The position numbers and the translations under genes are program-made. The notes beneath the pieces are model-generated. The model was not told where the DNA came from. It was given only the letters and a program-made list of their open reading frames with translations, and did no database searches. From Pseudodesulfovibrio senegalensis (GTDB taxonomy: Bacteria > Desulfobacterota > Desulfovibrionia > Desulfovibrionales > Desulfovibrionaceae), in contig NZ_WAIE01000007.1 of NCBI RefSeq assembly GCF_008830225.1, forward strand, positions 62,001 to 126,000: 64,000 bases of DNA. Direction: 5' to 3'. Shown here piece after piece: positions 63,074 to 64,000 of this stretch (position 1 is the first letter of the stretch; each line of letters opens with the position of its first letter).

Positions 63074-63156
63074 AAAAACTCCTACGTTATGATTTTGTTT
63101 AATGTCGCAGTAAATCCATAGAATATCAACAAAGAACTCAGCATAAGGATGGAAGA

Positions 63157-63501
63157 ATGCCCCCGAAATGGCCCTATTGTAAAAAATGTAAATGCCGCAA
63201 AGAGTTTATTGAGCCTCGTGGCGAAGGCGTTCTCACGCGTTGTCCTCAGTGCGGCAAAGAAGCAGTCTCATATTCCCAAGCAGCTTATAGGTGGCAGATG
63301 CGCCAAGAGTTAAAAGCCAAAAAGGGGCTTTCGCTCCGCATGAAGCTCGGTACTCACAGCACGGCCAGCAGAGAAACGAATTGCACCAAGAAGCCGAATC
63401 CCGGCGACAAAATACAGGTGATGTGGAATGGCCGTTTTTACTCGGCTCTTGTCGAGGAATACGTTGCTGCCCACGACCTTTACATCGTCGCGTTTGTTTA
63501 G
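63157..63501 (+). CDS. Zinc-ribbon hypothetical protein
   Basis: A 114-residue protein with an N-terminal zinc ribbon (CKKC...CPQC, residues 8-34) and a C-terminal beta segment (GDKIQVMWNGRFYSALVEEY) like a small SH3-type fold. AAGGA precedes the ATG. Small zinc-ribbon genes are common in early regions of Mu-like phages, and GemA follows 28 bases later. It is too long and different to call Com. Confidence 0.65.
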   Translation: MPPKWPYCKKCKCRKEFIEPRGEGVLTRCPQCGKEAVSYSQAAYRWQMRQELKAKKGLSLRMKLGTHSTASRETNCTKKPNPGDKIQVMWNGRFYSALVEEYVAAHDLYIVAFV

Positions 63502-63529
63502 CGCGTACTACATGAGATAGGAGCGAACC

Positions 63530-63982
63530 ATGGCTATGACAACCAAAGGTAAGCGATGGAGAACCGGTCTGATCAAAAAAGCCAAGACCATCCAGAACCA
63601 AGTTCTCCATATGTCGGCAGAGGACTATGAAACCATGCTGCTGGTACGTTACGACAAGAGCTCAACAGCAGACCTCTCTATTGATGCCCTGAAAGATTTG
63701 TGCGCACACCTCCAGAAACTTGCAGGGCAAACGAAAATCCCCGCATTGCCAGATGCCCAGGCGCGTAAAATTTGGACGCTCTGGCAGGAGTTGCACAAGG
63801 CGGGAGAGGTCCGCGATCCTAACGAACAGGCGCTGAATGCCTTTGTGAAAGGCCAGACAAAAAAAGGAGGCAAACCTGGCGTGGGATCATACCGTTGGCT
63901 CAACAGACATCAGGCAAGCACCATAATAGAATCATTGAAAAATTGGCAAAAACGGATCATAAAGGAAAAGACCGCAGTCTAG
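63530..63982 (+). CDS. gemA: Mu-like GemA/Gp16 family regulatory protein
   Basis: A 150-residue protein of the Mu gp16/GemA (DUF1018) family. Its N-terminal helical part (KKAKTIQNQVLHMSAEDYET) and the C-terminal KPGVGSYRWLNRHQASTIIE segment are typical. In Mu, GemA is an early gene that changes host gene expression. It is on the plus strand, opposite to the sheath and gp37 remnants, so it belongs to another Mu-like element or was inverted. GATAGGAG precedes the ATG. Confidence 0.85.
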   Translation: MAMTTKGKRWRTGLIKKAKTIQNQVLHMSAEDYETMLLVRYDKSSTADLSIDALKDLCAHLQKLAGQTKIPALPDAQARKIWTLWQELHKAGEVRDPNEQALNAFVKGQTKKGGKPGVGSYRWLNRHQASTIIESLKNWQKRIIKEKTAV

Positions 63983-63997
63983 CAGGTGAGGCCCAGC

Positions 63998-64000
63998 ATG
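63998..64000 (+). CDS. Start codon of the next gene (runs off the right edge)
   Basis: An ATG preceded by AGGTGAGG, 15 bases after the gemA stop. Nothing more can be read. By Mu gene order a further early gene or the middle regulator Mor is likely. Confidence 0.3.

Noticed and set aside
63157-63501. A Com-like regulator of mom
   Set aside because: It has a zinc ribbon but is almost twice as long as Com, lies far from the mom part on the other strand, and lacks other similarity.

Overview
The window reads as a chromosomal segment of a sulfate-reducing deltaproteobacterium of the Desulfovibrio/Pseudodesulfovibrio type. The reasons are an rnf operon preceded by a decaheme cytochrome c, a cytochrome c3, a class I Fe-S fumarase, a Wolinella-type fumarate reductase, a KorDABC 2-oxoacid:ferredoxin oxidoreductase, and an acetyl-CoA carboxylase whose two carboxyltransferase halves lie in one ORF. 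This assignment is inference from gene content; no 16S or marker comparison was possible.

Positions 1-11.3 kb (all minus strand) are an energy block: decaheme cytochrome c, rnfC, rnfD, rnfG and the first bases of rnfE; a DASS dicarboxylate transporter; and a tight run frdC-frdA-frdB-fumA-fumB-malic enzyme. Together they could import C4-dicarboxylates, interconvert malate, fumarate and succinate, and connect to membrane ion pumping through Rnf. A gene-poor stretch of about 1.1 kb with inverted repeats follows, then a TetR regulator and an MFS transporter fused to an ApbE flavin transferase.

Positions 15.6-23.2 kb (plus) carry a polar amino-acid ABC transporter operon that continues into a DeoC-like protein lacking the expected catalytic residues and into CbiC/CobH, then korDABC. 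At 23.3-25.3 kb (minus) are a TPR protein, a FlgO-like lipoprotein and a purine nucleoside phosphorylase. At 25.3-32.6 kb (plus) are motA-motB-PilZ, running directly into the acetyl-CoA carboxylase genes and ssb. At 32.8-39.1 kb (minus) are a hybrid histidine kinase, a membrane protein and a SWIM-SNF2 helicase. At 39.3-43.1 kb (plus) are an orphan peptide-binding lipoprotein and Rel. At 43.2-50 kb (minus) are cytochrome c3, a second amino-acid ABC transporter with two permeases fused in one chain, L-serine dehydratase and a solute-binding protein. An APC permease (plus) ends the core genome.

At about 51.9 kb the 3' part of a tRNA-Pro lies next to a tyrosine integrase. The geometry predicts that an integrative element begins here and runs past the right edge of the window. 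It carries a Panacea-type toxin-antitoxin candidate, many small unknown genes, remnants of plasmid/ICE genes (Toprim primase, HD hydrolase), and a Mu-like prophage remnant in which a truncated tail-sheath gene is fused in frame to a Mom DNA-modification gene. Several of its genes are broken: an HNH gene by an in-frame amber codon, and two genes by frameshifts. A GemA-like Mu early gene closes the window on the opposite strand, so the island appears to be a patchwork of nested, decaying elements.
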